Below are positions 1 to 8,700 of a DNA stretch of 29,324 nt, one piece after another. Position 1 is the first letter of the stretch; the number at the start of each line of letters is the position of its first letter. Made by a program: the position numbers and the translations under genes. Below the pieces are notes generated by a model that worked only from the letters and a program-made list of their open reading frames with translations, ran no database searches and was not told the DNA's origin. This DNA is from JBEIJQ01 sp040380145 (GTDB taxonomy: Bacteria > Bacteroidota > Bacteroidia > Chitinophagales > Saprospiraceae), in the NCBI GenBank assembly GCA_040380145.1, contig JBEIJQ010000017.1, positions 1 through 29,324 on the forward strand, written 5' to 3'.

Positions 1-50
1 GGTGTCTTGCGCATGTTTCAACGTGTATTTCAAGTTTTTGCAATCAGGAT

Positions 51-78
51 TTTCTAATGGCCGCCATTAGAAATTTTT
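51..78 (+). terminator. Perfect inverted repeat with T-tract, possible terminator
   Basis: Bases 51-60 and 64-73 form a perfect 10 bp inverted repeat around a CCG loop, followed by five T residues at 74-78. This fits a rho-independent terminator for a plus-strand gene lying left of the window. The stem is AT-rich, so an operator-type palindrome is an alternative. No gene can be supported in 1-150. Confidence 0.5.
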
Positions 79-152
79 CCTAATGACAATTTTGGGTTTA
101 TGTGAAAAAGCTGTCAAACTTGAACGGCTGAAGCCCTGGATTCCGGCCATGA

Positions 153-187
153 AAAAAGCCCCTTGCTACACGAGCAAGGGGCTTTTT
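153..187 (-). terminator. Rho-independent terminator of the lipocalin-like gene
   Basis: Bases 153-167 pair with 173-187 (15 bp) around a 5-base loop. On the minus strand the GC core is followed by a run of U. It lies 17 bp beyond the stop codon of the minus-strand lipoprotein gene. The A/T flanks would also let it act on transcripts entering from the left. Confidence 0.88.
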
Positions 188-204
188 CAAATCACCTGAG
201 CAGC

Positions 205-636
205 TTACTGCTTGTGGTAGTGGGTGATGGTCTTGTCCGTGCCGTCGGAGATGGAAAGTTTCAAGTGGTCGCTGGTCAACTCTTCGATGGCGAAGGGGAT
301 CGGCAGCGGGAAGGCATTGCTGGTGATCGTCAGGATGGTTTCATCACCGCTGAAAGCCCAAGTGCCCGAGTCCGTCTGCGGATCGGTCGGATCGCACAGG
401 GTATTGTAGTTGGTGGTGTAGGTGCCGTTGGCCGCTACGATGAGGTCGTCGTCGGCTTCACAGGCGTCCGGCGTGGAGGTCGAGTCGATGGAGCCGTCGG
501 CACCGAAATCGTAATCTGTTTCTTCGACGCGCCAAGTTCCGGTGAGTTTTTCGGTGTTGGATTGTTCTTTCGAACAACTAGCTGCAAATCCGGCGACAAG
601 GGCAAGGGCCACAGCGGCAGAGAATAGGTTTTTCAT
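205..636 (-). CDS. Lipocalin-like lipoprotein
   Basis: A 143-residue envelope lipoprotein. The start at 636 is chosen because it gives a clean lipoprotein signal: MKN, a hydrophobic stretch to about residue 19, then a lipobox with Cys21 as the lipidated residue. The mature part opens with LTGTWRVEETDYDF, the hallmark of the small lipocalin-like (calycin beta-barrel) families common in Bacteroidota; a second typical strand is SGTWAFSGDETILTI. Ligand and role are unknown. A well-formed promoter lies upstream and a strong terminator downstream, so the gene appears to be a single transcription unit. An upstream in-frame extension to about 834 exists but would bury the signal peptide and is rejected. 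Confidence 0.8.
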   Translation of the reverse strand: MKNLFSAAVALALVAGFAASCSKEQSNTEKLTGTWRVEETDYDFGADGSIDSTSTPDACEADDDLIVAANGTYTTNYNTLCDPTDPQTDSGTWAFSGDETILTITSNAFPLPIPFAIEELTSDHLKLSISDGTDKTITHYHKQ

Positions 637-687
637 AATGACAGAAATGAAAATGGGTAAAAAAATGGGTTTATGTCTCAGTGTGGG

Positions 688-719
688 CAAAGATACCAAA
701 TGAGCGGTTGCCGAACAAA
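688..719 (-). promoter_or_regulatory. Bacteroidota-type promoter of the lipocalin-like gene
   Basis: On the minus strand TTTG (719-716), a 20-base spacer and TATCTTTG (695-688) match the Bacteroidota -33/-7 consensus TTTG-N19-21-TAnnTTTG. The expected transcript start near 680 leaves a leader of roughly 45 nt before the start codon at 636. Confidence 0.75.
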
Positions 720-821
720 AACTATCTGGATTTTTGTCGGCCCAAAGGCAGTTCGATCCAGCTGTCAGCATGGGAGCGGCCCGCCGATTCTTTTTAAATT
801 TTTTTATAAATGATACATATA

Positions 822-852
822 ATTTTTTTTGCAAAAAATTTGCAGAAAAAAT
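822..852 (-). terminator. AT-rich hairpin downstream of hpt, possible terminator
   Basis: TGCAAA (830-835) and TTTGCA (839-844) form an inverted repeat whose arms extend through T-rich (822-829) and A-rich (846-851) flanks. It lies about 50 bp past the stop of the minus-strand hpt gene. The stem contains almost no GC pairs, so termination strength is doubtful. The surrounding 637-901 gap holds this element and the lipoprotein promoter but no gene. Confidence 0.35.
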
Positions 853-901
853 ATGTTTTCAATAGTGAGGTTGCTCCTAACGACTGTTGGGAAACAGGGG
901 G

Positions 902-1444
902 TCACGCCAACTGCCAAATATCGGGGAGATTGCGGCCCAGCCCGTCGTAGTCGAGGCCGTATCCGACCACGAACGCATTGGGGATCTCGAAGCCGCAGTA
1001 GTCCACTTGGACGGGGTGTTCGGTCGCGGCGGGCTTGTGGAGCAGGGTGCACAGCCGGACCGATGCCGGGCCCGTGGCGTGCAACATGGGCAAGAAACGA
1101 TGGAGCGTTCGGCCGCTGTCCAAGATATCTTCCACGATGACCACTTCGCGGTCGCGTAGGCTTTCGTCCGGTCCGAGTTCCACGCGCAGGTTTCCGGTGG
1201 AGGCCGTGCCGCTGTAGGAATGCATTTTCACGAAAGAAACCGTGCAGGGGCCGTCGTACGCGCGCACCAGATCGGCGGCGAACAAGAACGAGCCGTTGAG
1301 CACGGCCAAAAAAACGGGGCATTTCCCTTCGTAGTCCCGCCGCAACTGTTCGCCCAGGGCGCGCACCCGATCGGCGATGGTTTCCCGGGACAAAAAGGGC
1401 TTGAACCGCAGGTCGTGGAGAGCAATGGTTTCGGGGATTCCCAT
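902..1444 (-). CDS. hpt: Hypoxanthine phosphoribosyltransferase
   Basis: A 180-residue cytosolic purine-salvage enzyme that condenses hypoxanthine (often also guanine) with PRPP to give IMP/GMP and pyrophosphate. The PRPP-binding signature VVIVEDILDSGRT is at residues 101-113. LNGSFLFAADL near residue 49 is the PPi loop. LLHKP has the base-contacting Lys137, and PNAFVVGYGLDYDGLGRNLP near 155 is the C-terminal signature of the family. Length matches the usual 170-190. The start at 1444 was chosen because upstream in-frame codons run into the preceding gene. It begins 11 bp after the stop of the Wzz-like gene on the same strand, so the two are probably cotranscribed, although their functions are not obviously linked. 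Confidence 0.93.
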   Translation of the reverse strand: MGIPETIALHDLRFKPFLSRETIADRVRALGEQLRRDYEGKCPVFLAVLNGSFLFAADLVRAYDGPCTVSFVKMHSYSGTASTGNLRVELGPDESLRDREVVIVEDILDSGRTLHRFLPMLHATGPASVRLCTLLHKPAATEHPVQVDYCGFEIPNAFVVGYGLDYDGLGRNLPDIWQLA

Positions 1445-1455
1445 CGGTTCGGTCG

Positions 1456-2604
1456 TTATCGGTCGGAGAGGACTTCCTTCCAGCGGACGTTTTTGGTGCT
1501 TTCGAGGAGCACGGCCCCGCAAATGGACACGAACAGGGAAAGCACGAAGGCGCCGATCACAAAGATCGAGCGGCTGGGTCGGCTTTTAGAGCGGGGCTTT
1601 TGGGGGCGTTCCGCCTCGATGATCACGGACGGCTGCAGGATGTTGGCCGTTTTGAACTGCGAGTATTTTTCGGTTAGTTCCTTGATTTCTTCCGACAGGT
1701 TGTATTGGCGCATTTCGAGTTCGAGCACCTTGTCGCGGCCCTCGTTGAACCGTTTGGCACTGTACTCGGCGTTGGGGTCGGGGGAGGTCAGGTTGGACAG
1801 TTTTTTTTCCAGGCCTTTGACACGCGCCCGCACATAGGCGATGGTATCGGAGGGGATCTGCGGGTCGGACATCAGGGATTCCAGGTTGGCGCGTTCCTGG
1901 GCCAGTTCGGATTCGGTGCTCAGCACCAGGCCGGAGTACACTTCCCCTTGCGACTGGATGTTGATGATCCCGTACATTTTGCGCAGTTTGGCGAGGCTGT
2001 CGATCACCGTTTTCTGCAATCCGTACCGTTCGCGGAGGGTGCTTTCGTAGGCGTCCACGGTCCGCTGGCGGTTTGCGCTGACGGCCTTTTTGTACAGTTC
2101 GTCGATCATGCGCATCGCTTCCAAGACCATTGGAAGGGGCAGTTCGGGGTCTTTGTCCTCGACCGACAGTTCCACGGCGCCGTAGGCGTTTTTTTCGACC
2201 TTGTACAGCGAATAGAAGCGCTTGAGCATTTTTTCTTGGGAGCGCGTCTGGAACGAATCGATCTGGTAGTGCTCGTACAGTTTGAAGCGGGCGATGATGT
2301 GGTCGGCCAGGTCGCGCGAGGTGCCGAAGGTGATGATCCGTTCGACCATTGCCTCGGAGCCGATGTCGGAGTTGTAGGGGTTGGTGCCGAAAAGGCCTGC
2401 TCGGGTGAAAGCCTCTTCGTTGGCGGGATAAAAAACGCTTTGGGACCGATAATAATTGGGCATCAACAGGCTGCCGGCGGCCGTGGCCAAGGTCGCCACG
2501 AGTACGAAAGCCGAGATGGATCTGCGCCATTTCCAAAGAATATGGACGACCTCCAAAAGGGACTCGGGGTATACTATCGATTTGTTTTCCATGGACTTGT
2601 GCAT
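1456..2604 (-). CDS. Wzz-family chain-length determinant protein
   Basis: A 382-residue inner-membrane protein with the layout of Wzz/polysaccharide co-polymerases: a short cytoplasmic N-terminus, a first transmembrane helix at about 29-48, a long periplasmic region rich in coiled coil (about 170-320), a Pro/Lys/Arg-rich stretch before the second helix (ERPQKPRSKSRPSRS) and a second transmembrane helix at about 347-367. Such proteins set the length of surface polysaccharide chains. There is no C-terminal tyrosine kinase domain. No glycosyltransferase, Wzx or Wzy gene is visible, so its partner pathway is not in this window. The start could also be the Met at residue 5 (2592). Followed at 11 bp by hpt. 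Confidence 0.85.
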   Translation of the reverse strand: MHKSMENKSIVYPESLLEVVHILWKWRRSISAFVLVATLATAAGSLLMPNYYRSQSVFYPANEEAFTRAGLFGTNPYNSDIGSEAMVERIITFGTSRDLADHIIARFKLYEHYQIDSFQTRSQEKMLKRFYSLYKVEKNAYGAVELSVEDKDPELPLPMVLEAMRMIDELYKKAVSANRQRTVDAYESTLRERYGLQKTVIDSLAKLRKMYGIINIQSQGEVYSGLVLSTESELAQERANLESLMSDPQIPSDTIAYVRARVKGLEKKLSNLTSPDPNAEYSAKRFNEGRDKVLELEMRQYNLSEEIKELTEKYSQFKTANILQPSVIIEAERPQKPRSKSRPSRSIFVIGAFVLSLFVSICGAVLLESTKNVRWKEVLSDR

Positions 2605-2748
2605 GTTGATGCGCGAAGTGCGGCCTTATTGCGCCCTCAAAAATGCGATTTTTCCCCATCTTTGTCGCAAAAAATGCGTTTTAGGCTTTGACCGGGCGTG
2701 TTTCCGGCCGTCGAAACCCGTTTTTCCCTTCACTCCACCGAACGACAC

Positions 2749-5466
2749 ATGAGCCGAACAGCGACGATCCTGGCGATGCTTTTTTGGGCGGCCACTTTTT
2801 GGGCCCAGTCTCTTCCCGAGCGCGAGCACTTGGCGGGCGAATTTTTGGTCAAGCTCCGCACCGGCGTTGCGCCCGACAAGCTCGTGGAGGCCAACCGCCT
2901 CTTCAGAGGCCGCGAAACGGGTCTCCGCGCCGCCGAACTCCTGTCGGCGCCCCTCAACATCTGGCTCCTTCGCGGCGATCTCCCCGCCGACGACGAAAAG
3001 GGCCTGCTCACCGCCCTCAACCGCCACCTCGATGTGGAGGCCGCACAGTTCAACTATGTGGTGCAGCCCCGCGGCAACTGCTCTCCCCTCGCCACCCTGC
3101 CCAACGATCCGCAGTTCGGACAGCAATGGCAGTACATCAACACCGGCGCGGGCGGCGGCGTGGCCGATGCCGACATTGATGCCGAACTGGCCTGGGACAT
3201 CACCACGGGCGGCCTGACGGCCCTCGGCGACACCATCGTGGTGTGCATCGTGGACGACGGCGTGGACGTGAACCACCCCGATATGGCCCCCAACCTGTGG
3301 CGCAACTGGTCCGAAATCCCCGGAAACGGCCTCGACGACGACGGCAACGGCTATGTGGACGATTTCCGCGGCTGGAACGCCCCCGACAACAACGACGACA
3401 TCGCCAACGGGTTCTTCGGCGGAGGGCACGGAACTCCAGTGGCCGGTATCGTCGGTGCCAAAGGCGACAACGGCATCGGCGTGTCCGGCGTCAACTGGAA
3501 CATAAAACTGATGATCGTGGTCAACGGCGGGCCCTACACCTCCGCCAATGTGATCGAGGCCTATTCGTACCCATACTCGATGCGCCTGCGCTACAACCAG
3601 ACCGGCGGGGCCGAAGGCGCTTTCGTGGTGGCCACCAACTCCTCTTGGGGAATAGATTACGGCCAACCGGCCGACGAACCGCTCTGGTGCGCTTTCTACG
3701 ATTCTCTGGGCTCGGTCGGCATCCTGAACTGCGGCGCCGGTCCCAACGCCAACATCGATGTGGATACCCAGGGCGACCTGCCCACTGCTTGTCCGAGCGA
3801 TTGGTTGGTGGCGGTCACCAACATGAACCGCAGCGATGTGAAACTCGTTCAAGCGGGCTACGGACAAGCATCCATTGACCTCGGAGCGTTCGGGCAGGAC
3901 ACCTGGACCGTGGCCGACAATGCCGGGTACGAAGCTTTCGGGGGCACTTCGGGCGCCACGCCGCATGTGGCGGGAGCTGTGGCCCTGCTGTACTCGGCGC
4001 CTTGCCCGGCCTTGGCCGCCCTGGCCAAGATCGCGCCCGACCAAGCGGCGCTGTTGGTCAAGCAGTACATCCTCGACGGGACCGACCCCAATGTCAGCCT
4101 GGCCGGCATCACCTCTACGGGCGGCCGGCTCAATCTGTACGGCGCCCTCCAGGAGCTGTTGGCCAACTGTCCGGCCGATACTTCCTGCCTGCCGGCTTTC
4201 GGCATACAGGTCCAAACCCCCAATGACACCACGATCGCCCTTTCCTGGTCGGCCCTCGACACGCCCGCCTTTTCGGTGGTGCGCTACCGCGAAGTCGGCG
4301 CGGCGGTATGGGATTCGCTGATCGCGACGGGCCTTTCCGCGCAGATCGCCCAACGCACGGCCTGTACCGTGTACGAGTTCCAAATCGGCCTTTGGTGCGA
4401 TTCAAGCACCTTCTCGGGCTATTCGATCCCCCGCACGGTGCGTACCACGGGCTGCTGCGAGGCGCCCGTGTCCCTGTCCGCCGTCGTGGCCGATTCCGCG
4501 AGCGCTTGGCTGTACTGGTCGAACGTGCCGGCAGGGACCGCCTATGTGGTGGAGTACCTCCCGAACGGTGGCGCGTGGACGGCCCTACCCCCGCTGACCG
4601 CCGATTCCCTGTTGCTGCAAGGACTTTCTTCGTGCACCGAATACCGGTTCCGCATTTCGAGGGCTTGTGCCGACGGCACGCAGACCCCGCCCACCGGCGA
4701 AGAGGTTTTCCGGACCCTCGGCTGCGGCAACTGCGTGGACCTCGCTTATTGTTCGACCGCAGGCGACGATCCCACCTACGAATGGATCGGCAGCACATCG
4801 TTCGGCAATTACACCAACGCTTCGGGCAACGACGGCGGTTATGTCCTCTTCACGGCCACGGGCATCGAATGGGCCCGCGGCGCGCAATACCCGTTTTCGT
4901 TGTCGCCGCAGTTTTCCGGACAGGCCTACACCGAGGTGTTCCGCATTTGGTTGGATGCCGACCAGAACGGGCAGTTCGACGACCCGGCCGAGCGCCTGTA
5001 CGAATCCAATCCCACGAACGGCCCGGTCAACGGCAACTTGGCGGTGCCCATCGGGGCTTTGCCCGGGCTCACCCGCCTGCGCGTCACGATGAGTTGGGAC
5101 AATCCAGCGGCGGCCTGCGGCCCCTACGACTACGGCGAAACGGAAGATTATTGCGTGACGATCCTCGACTCGATGGCCACGGGCCTGTCCGAACCATTGG
5201 GCGCCGAGTCGAAACTGGCCGTTTTCCCCAATCCCACGGAGGGCGGGGCCACGCTTTCCCTATGGCTGCGCGACCGGGTCGAAGCCGCTTGGGCGGAGGT
5301 TTTCAACGCCCAAGGGCAAAGGGTCCTGTGGCAGCCGTTGGGCGGATTGGCGGCAGGCGGTTCGGTGGTTGCCCTGTCCGGAGTGTCGGCACTTCCGACG
5401 GGTATTTATGCGGTGCGCGTGCAGTTGCCGGGTGAATCGCGCACGGTCGCATTTGTCAAGCGGTAG
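2749..5466 (+). CDS. Secreted S8 subtilisin-like protease with Fn3, GEVED and T9SS type A sorting domain
   Basis: A 905-residue exported protein. The start at 2749 gives a signal peptide (residues 1-20, ending FWAQ). Residues 160-420 are the peptidase S8 domain: Asp169 in IVDDGVD, His227 in GGGHGTPVAG, oxyanion Asn297 and Ser401 in GGTSGATPHVAG. All three catalytic residues are present. Two fibronectin III-like modules follow at about 483-570 and 571-655, then a GEVED-type domain ending YGETEDYCVTIL (about 660-805). The last 80 residues, starting LAVFPNPTEGG, are a T9SS type A sorting domain, so the protein is expected to cross the outer membrane and be released or surface-anchored. A loop DDDGNGYVDD (197-206) resembles a calcium-binding turn and recurs in the second S8 protease at 22835. 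Divergent from the Wzz-like gene across 144 bp. Confidence 0.95.
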   Translation: MSRTATILAMLFWAATFWAQSLPEREHLAGEFLVKLRTGVAPDKLVEANRLFRGRETGLRAAELLSAPLNIWLLRGDLPADDEKGLLTALNRHLDVEAAQFNYVVQPRGNCSPLATLPNDPQFGQQWQYINTGAGGGVADADIDAELAWDITTGGLTALGDTIVVCIVDDGVDVNHPDMAPNLWRNWSEIPGNGLDDDGNGYVDDFRGWNAPDNNDDIANGFFGGGHGTPVAGIVGAKGDNGIGVSGVNWNIKLMIVVNGGPYTSANVIEAYSYPYSMRLRYNQTGGAEGAFVVATNSSWGIDYGQPADEPLWCAFYDSLGSVGILNCGAGPNANIDVDTQGDLPTACPSDWLVAVTNMNRSDVKLVQAGYGQASIDLGAFGQDTWTVADNAGYEAFGGTSGATPHVAGAVALLYSAPCPALAALAKIAPDQAALLVKQYILDGTDPNVSLAGITSTGGRLNLYGALQELLANCPADTSCLPAFGIQVQTPNDTTIALSWSALDTPAFSVVRYREVGAAVWDSLIATGLSAQIAQRTACTVYEFQIGLWCDSSTFSGYSIPRTVRTTGCCEAPVSLSAVVADSASAWLYWSNVPAGTAYVVEYLPNGGAWTALPPLTADSLLLQGLSSCTEYRFRISRACADGTQTPPTGEEVFRTLGCGNCVDLAYCSTAGDDPTYEWIGSTSFGNYTNASGNDGGYVLFTATGIEWARGAQYPFSLSPQFSGQAYTEVFRIWLDADQNGQFDDPAERLYESNPTNGPVNGNLAVPIGALPGLTRLRVTMSWDNPAAACGPYDYGETEDYCVTILDSMATGLSEPLGAESKLAVFPNPTEGGATLSLWLRDRVEAAWAEVFNAQGQRVLWQPLGGLAAGGSVVALSGVSALPTGIYAVRVQLPGESRTVAFVKR

Positions 5467-5478
5467 GGCATGCGCCGG

Positions 5479-5580
5479 TGGATTTGGCCGGTATTTTTCT
5501 GAATGGGGACATTTTGCGCGTCCGCTCTTTTTCCATTTTTTTATTGAAAATCAATTTTTTTGTAAAAAAACTGCTCGATC
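5479..5580. repeat. Intergenic duplication, copy 1
   Basis: Shares gggacattttgcgcg (5506-5520), ttgaaaat (5544-5551) and aaaaaaactgc (5564-5574) in the same order with copy 2, at offsets of 150, 154 and 156 bp. The start (tggatttggccgg) also aligns with copy 2 (tggattttgtcgg). Segments between the anchors have diverged. Confidence 0.8.
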
Positions 5581-5628
5581 CGAAAATCGGTTGGTGGCCC
5601 GATCGTCCGGTGGCAGGACCTGGGAAGA

Positions 5629-5736
5629 TGGATTTTGTCGGCTCTTTTCCGAACCGGGACATTTTGCGCGGCATTTCCCTTTTTTTTCCCATTTTCGTTG
5701 AAAATTAACTTTTTTTGAGAAAAAAACTGCCCGCAC
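5629..5736. repeat. Intergenic duplication, copy 2
   Basis: Matches copy 1 at gggacattttgcgcg (5656-5670), ttgaaaat (5698-5705) and aaaaaaactgc (5720-5730). About 50 bp of unrelated, more GC-rich sequence separates the two copies. Confidence 0.8.
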
Positions 5737-5796
5737 CAAAACTTGGGTCAAGCCCCGGCGTTGAAGAGGGAATCTTGTTTTTTGCCGAAAAAATCT

Positions 5797-8700
5797 ATGC
5801 CGACACTGAAAAAAATCCCCTTGCTGCTCGCGCTCCTTTGGGGGCTGTTCGGTGCCGCACATCTTTCCGCCACGCACATCGTGGGGGGCGAGATCCAATA
5901 CGAGTGCCTCGGCTTCAACGCGGCCACCCAAGTCGGTACTTACCGCATCATCCTGCATGTGTACCGCGACTGTTTCAACGGGCAGGCGGGTTTCGACAAC
6001 CAGGCCGCCATCACGATATTTCAAATGGGGCCTTCGGTGAGCGAGTGGGTGACGGTGAACCCTTCCCCGATCGTGACCAACATCCCGCCGCTGACCAACA
6101 ATCCCTGCCTGATCCCGCCCAACAACATCTGTGTGGAGGAGGGCCTGTACGAGGCCACCGTGAACCTCCCATACAACCCGGCCGGCTACACCATCACCTA
6201 CCAGCGGTGTTGCCGCAACAACACCATTGACAATGTCATCAACCCCGGCCAATCCGGCTCGACATACAGCATTTTCCTTTCCGGTCAAGCACAACTGACC
6301 TGCAACAGCAGTCCCGAATACAGTGCTTTTCCGCCCATCGTGATCTGCAACAACCAGCCCTTGGTGTTCGATCACTCGGCCACCGATGCACAGGGCGACC
6401 AACTCGTGTACAGCCTTTGCGCCCCGGAGCTGGGCGCATCGCAGAACAATCCCCAGCCGCAGGTGGCAGATCCTCCGCCCTATACGCCCGTCACATACCT
6501 GAATCCGTACAACGCCGGCTATCCTTTGGGCAGCAATCCGCCGCTGAGCATCGATCCCATCACGGGCCTGCTCACCGGTACGCCCACGGTGTTGGGTCAG
6601 TTCGTGGTGGGCATCTGCGTGTCGGAGTTCCGCAACGGTGTCCTGCTGAGCGTCACGCGGCGCGATTTCCAGTTCAATGTCACCGGTTGCACCATCGCCG
6701 TGGATCCCACGCCCCGACCCGATACCAGTACGACCGTCAATTTGGGTGGCGGCCTGCAGGTCGTGGAAGGGCGTTCTTGTGACAACACGGTCTTTTTCCA
6801 ATACACCCTGCCCCCCGGCACCAACCCCGCCCTCATCCAAGGGCAGCGCTGGACCTTTTGGAACGCGGCCCTGGGGTTTCAGGTCATCGACACCACGGCC
6901 ACCATCACCGTGCAGTTTCCCCAGCCCGGGTTGTACAATGCCCGCATCGTGGTCAATCCCGGCATCGAGGGCTGCACCGACTCCACCGATTTCCAAGTGC
7001 GCATTTACCCGCCGAGGGTGGCCGATTTTACCTTTGCGATCGACAGTTGCAACGCGCAGGCTCCCTTGGTGATGACCAATACCTCCCAGGCTTTCGGGGC
7101 CGGTAATTTCATCGCGCAATACGCGTGGAACTTCGGCCTGGGGCAGGCCGCTTCTGCTTTGGCCAACCCCACTTGGCTGCCCAACAACGCCGGTTCGTAC
7201 AACATCCGCCTGCGCATCACCGATGCCAACGGCTGCACGGCCGTGCGCGTGGTTCCCACCGACTGGTTTCCCGCCGCCAATGTGCAGTTCGCCGCCAACG
7301 ATCCCGATGGCTGCGTGGCGCATGCCACCGGTTTTGCCAATACCTCTTTCCCCTACACAGCCGCTTATGTCACCCAATGGGACTTCGGCAACGGGGCCAC
7401 CTTCACCGGACAAACCCCGGGCACGATCAACTATCCCACGCCCGGACAATACACCGTATCGGCCACCGTCACTTCCCCTTGGGGCTGCGTGAGCGACCTG
7501 GTGCGACCGCAGCACATCGTCGTGTACGGGCAGCCCACGGCCGATTTCGACATCGGCTACGACACCTGTGAACTGGGGCCGGTGGCCTTTGCCGACCAAT
7601 CGCAGCCCTACGCGGGCCAGCCGCTCGACGCTTGGAACTGGTCGTTCGGCGACGGCCTGACGGATACCCTGTCGAGCCCCCTCCATCAATACGATTCCGT
7701 GCAGGCGGGCAGCTTTCCGATCCGCTTGGTGGTGACCGACTCGTTCGGGTGCCGCGACACTGCCCAGCGCGTCCTCGACTGGTTTCCGGGCCCCTTGGTG
7801 CAGGTGCAGGTGAGCGACCCCAACGGCTGTGTGCCGCACACCGTCGCGTTCGCCAACACATCTTTCCCGATCAACGGATACACGGCCCAGTGGGATTTCG
7901 GCGACGGCGGCACCTCCGCTCAGGTATCGCCGACGCACACCTACGGACAAGCGGGCGTCTATCCGGTCCGGCTGGTGATCACCTCGCCCAACGGTGTTTG
8001 CGCGGACTCTTTCCAAACTGTTATTTCCGTGTTCGATCCCCCTTCGGCGGCCTTTGAAGTGGCGCTCGACACCTGCGCGATCGCACCGATCGTTTTCTCC
8101 GACCAGTCCACCACCAATCCGACCGGCGACGCTTTGGTTTCCTGGTCTTGGCAGTTCGGCGACGGGGCCACCGATCTTTCCCCCAACACGGCCCACCAAT
8201 ACGGCAATTCCGGCTTTTACGACATCGCGTTGGTGGTCACGGACGCGAACGGCTGCACCGACACCGCCGTGGCCACCGTTCCCTATTTCCCCGAGCCCAC
8301 CCTCGCCGTCAACATTTTGGGCGACAACGGTTGTTTCGGCGACACCGTTTTCTTCGACAACGTGTCGTTCCCCAACACCGGCTATATCACCACCTGGACC
8401 TTCGGCGACGGCGGTAGTTCGGGCATCTCTTCGCCCACCCATGTATATGCCGCGCCGGGCACCTACACCGTTGTGTTGGATGTAGCCGCTCCCGTGGGGA
8501 ATTGCTTTGCGACCTACACGGACACCGTCGTGGTGCACGAAAATCCGTCCGCCGCTTTTGCGTATTTCGTGGACAGTTGCAACCTCGTGCCGGTGGTATT
8601 CACCGACCAGTCGGGGCCCAATGCCGCCGGAGATCCCCTGCTTTCGTGGTCATGGGATTTCGACGACGGCACCGACACGACCGTTTTTTCCCCGGCCGTT

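Larger units (their letters stand above)
5467..5796. other. 330 bp intergenic segment with duplicated sequence
   Basis: No gene is supported here; the short open frames on either strand are translations of T/A tracts. The segment contains two diverged copies of a ~100 bp sequence (listed separately) and several long T- and A-tracts, and it ends with an A-rich leader (gccgaaaaaatct) directly before the start codon at 5797. No TAnnTTTG promoter box was found. Confidence 0.7.

Noticed and set aside
2626..4383. 585-codon open frame on the minus strand
   Set aside because: It is antisense to the first S8 protease; the translation is compositionally biased and carries no motif.
5456..5708. Small ORFs on both strands in the gap after the first S8 protease
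   Set aside because: They are translations of the duplicated T/A-rich segment; the two copies differ by indels that are not multiples of three, so no reading frame is preserved.
5551..8538. 995-codon open frame on the minus strand
   Set aside because: It is antisense to the PKD-repeat gene. High GC at third positions removes stops from this frame, and the translation is a low-complexity Gly/Val/Arg/His-rich string with no domain.
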